This document shows positions 38,885 through 40,134 of a stretch of 40,134 nt of DNA, piece after piece. The position numbers were made by a program, and so were the translations under genes. Position 1 is the stretch's first letter. Every line of letters begins with the position of its first letter. The notes beneath the pieces are model-generated. The model saw nothing but the letters and a program-made list of their open reading frames with translations. It was not told where the DNA came from and ran no database searches. The stretch spans positions 1 to 40,134 of the forward strand of contig NZ_CAKRAS010000028.1 in assembly GCF_934295145.1 (NCBI RefSeq), read 5' to 3'. Source of the stretch: an uncultured Eubacterium sp. (GTDB lineage: Bacteria; Bacillota; Clostridia; Lachnospirales; Lachnospiraceae).

Positions 38885-40134
38885 ATGTTTCAGAAAATAT
38901 TAATTGCAAACAGAGGTGAGATTGCGGTGCGTATCATCCGCGCTTGCAGAGAACTTGGTATCACTTCTGTGGCAGTGTATTCAACTGCAGATAAAGATGC
39001 GCTGCATACCCAATTGGCGGACGAAGCCATCTGTATAGGAAAAGCAGCACCGGCAGACAGTTATCTGAATATGGAACGGATTTTGAGCGCAGCCATTGCA
39101 TCCAAAGCAGAAGCCATCCATCCGGGATTTGGATTTTTGTCTGAAAATGCAAAATTCGCACAGATGTGCGAGCAGTGTCACATTGCATTTATCGGACCTT
39201 CTGCGGAAGTTATTCGCCGGATGGGAAACAAGCAGGAAGCAAGAAACACCATGATCAATGCGAAAGTTCCAGTTGTTCCGGGTACAAAAGAAGCAGTTTA
39301 TACCGCAGATTATGGTTTAAAGCTGGCAGAGCAGATCGGTTTTCCGGTCATGATCAAGGCAGCCAGTGGTGGCGGTGGGAAAGGAATGCGTATTTCCCGC
39401 AGCGTGGAAGATTTTACAGAAAATTTTGAGGTGGCACAGACAGAATCCGTCAATGGTTTTGCGGATGACACCATGTACATTGAAAAATATATCGAGGATC
39501 CGCGCCATATTGAGTTCCAGATTCTGGCGGACAAATACGGAAATGTCATTTCTCTGGGCGAGCGTGATTGCTCGATTCAGCGTCGTCACCAGAAAATGGT
39601 AGAGGAATCTCCATCCGCAGCACTGGACGATAAACTCCGTGCCCAAATGGGTGAGGTGGCTGTCCGTGCAGCAAAGGCAGCAAAATATGAGAGTGCCGGA
39701 ACCATCGAATTTTTATTAGATAAAAACAAAAAATTCTATTTTATGGAAATGAATACACGAATCCAGGTAGAGCATCCGGTGACAGAACTGGTAACAGGTC
39801 TGGATCTGATCAAAGAGCAGATTTTTATTGCAGCAGGAGAGAAGCTGCAGTGGAAACAGAAAGACATCCACATCACCGGTCATGCCATTGAGTGCCGTAT
39901 CAATGCAGAAAATCCGGCAAAGAATTTTATGCCTTGTCCGGGAAAAATCGAGTATCTGCATTTGCCGGGAGGAAATGGTGTCCGTATCGATTCTGCAATT
40001 TACACCGGTTACACGATTCCGCCAAACTATGATTCCATGATCGCAAAGATTATTGTTTACGGAAAAGACAGACAGACAGCCATCGATAAAATGCGCAGTG
40101 CGTTGGGCGAAGTTAACATTGACGGAATTACCAC
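38885..40134 (+). CDS. accC: Biotin carboxylase subunit of acetyl-CoA carboxylase, 3' end beyond the window
   Basis: 416 residues are visible of about 450. The N-terminal KILIANRGEIAVRIIRAC, the ATP-grasp Gly-rich loop GGGGKGMR, and MEMNTRIQVEHPVTE are present. It carboxylates biotin on AccB with ATP and bicarbonate. GGAGAGAAAAC precedes the ATG, 10 bases after fabZ. accD and accA are expected beyond the edge. Confidence 0.95.
   Translation, partial: MFQKILIANRGEIAVRIIRACRELGITSVAVYSTADKDALHTQLADEAICIGKAAPADSYLNMERILSAAIASKAEAIHPGFGFLSENAKFAQMCEQCHIAFIGPSAEVIRRMGNKQEARNTMINAKVPVVPGTKEAVYTADYGLKLAEQIGFPVMIKAASGGGGKGMRISRSVEDFTENFEVAQTESVNGFADDTMYIEKYIEDPRHIEFQILADKYGNVISLGERDCSIQRRHQKMVEESPSAALDDKLRAQMGEVAVRAAKAAKYESAGTIEFLLDKNKKFYFMEMNTRIQVEHPVTELVTGLDLIKEQIFIAAGEKLQWKQKDIHITGHAIECRINAENPAKNFMPCPGKIEYLHLPGGNGVRIDSAIYTGYTIPPNYDSMIAKIIVYGKDRQTAIDKMRSALGEVNIDGIT

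Noticed and set aside
1..40134. CRISPR array, tRNA or rRNA genes
   Set aside because: No regularly spaced short repeats and no recognisable cloverleaf or rRNA sequence were seen on either strand. The repeats at 13,150 and 20,223 are not CRISPR-like.

Overview
The window joins the right-hand part of a siphovirus-type prophage (about 1-28,725) to ordinary chromosome of an anaerobic, spore-forming Firmicute. The host is most likely a member of the Lachnospiraceae. This is inferred from the cotJ spore-coat genes, a monomeric [FeFe]-hydrogenase, an FMN-dependent FabK in a type II fatty-acid cluster, and strong AGGAGG ribosome sites. The exact genus cannot be fixed from the sequence alone.

PROPHAGE, all genes on the + strand. 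Early/middle module (1-5,450): SSB, an HNH-like protein, a ParB-like protein, a second two-OB-fold SSB-like protein, a PD-(D/E)XK/MmcB-like protein and several small proteins. A late-regulator region (5,438-6,082) holds two coupled micro-ORFs and a RinA/ArpU-like activator. A terminator-bounded cassette with its own promoter (6,150-7,061) encodes an HExxH protein and a small partner; it looks like a moron. The packaging and head module (7,091-15,921) holds TerS, TerL, portal, a MuF-type minor capsid protein with an AT-rich C-terminal extension and an overlapping small gene (a candidate phage-borne toxin/immunity pair), scaffold and major capsid. The connector and tail module (14,832-26,668) includes tail tube, G/GT chaperones joined by a textbook -1 frameshift site (G GGA AAC), a tape measure with 87-bp repeats, and a 1,756-residue tail-tip/fibre protein with collagen-like and duplicated lectin-like segments. 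The lysis module (27,049-28,664) has a membrane protein, a holin and an amidase. Integrase and repressor are not in the window and must lie to the left.

JUNCTION. The prophage ends inside cotJC, the third gene of the minus-strand cotJABC spore-coat operon. Only about 67 host-derived residues of CotJC remain, and the break falls in the conserved metal-ligand motif. The 3' part should be at the other prophage end, left of position 1. This is the layout expected of a skin-like element that interrupts a sporulation gene and might be excised during sporulation.

CHROMOSOME (28,711-40,134). The cotJ genes are followed by a divergent [FeFe]-hydrogenase gene and a UvrD/PcrA-type helicase gene. A strong terminator and a minus-strand DUF1292-like gene come next. 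The fatty-acid synthesis operon then reads acpP-fabK-fabD-fabG-fabF-accB-fabZ-accC, with accC cut by the window end. Its promoter is a near-consensus -35/-10 pair with a FabT-like palindrome over the start region. The three long intercistronic gaps of this operon each contain a stem-loop without a U-tract.
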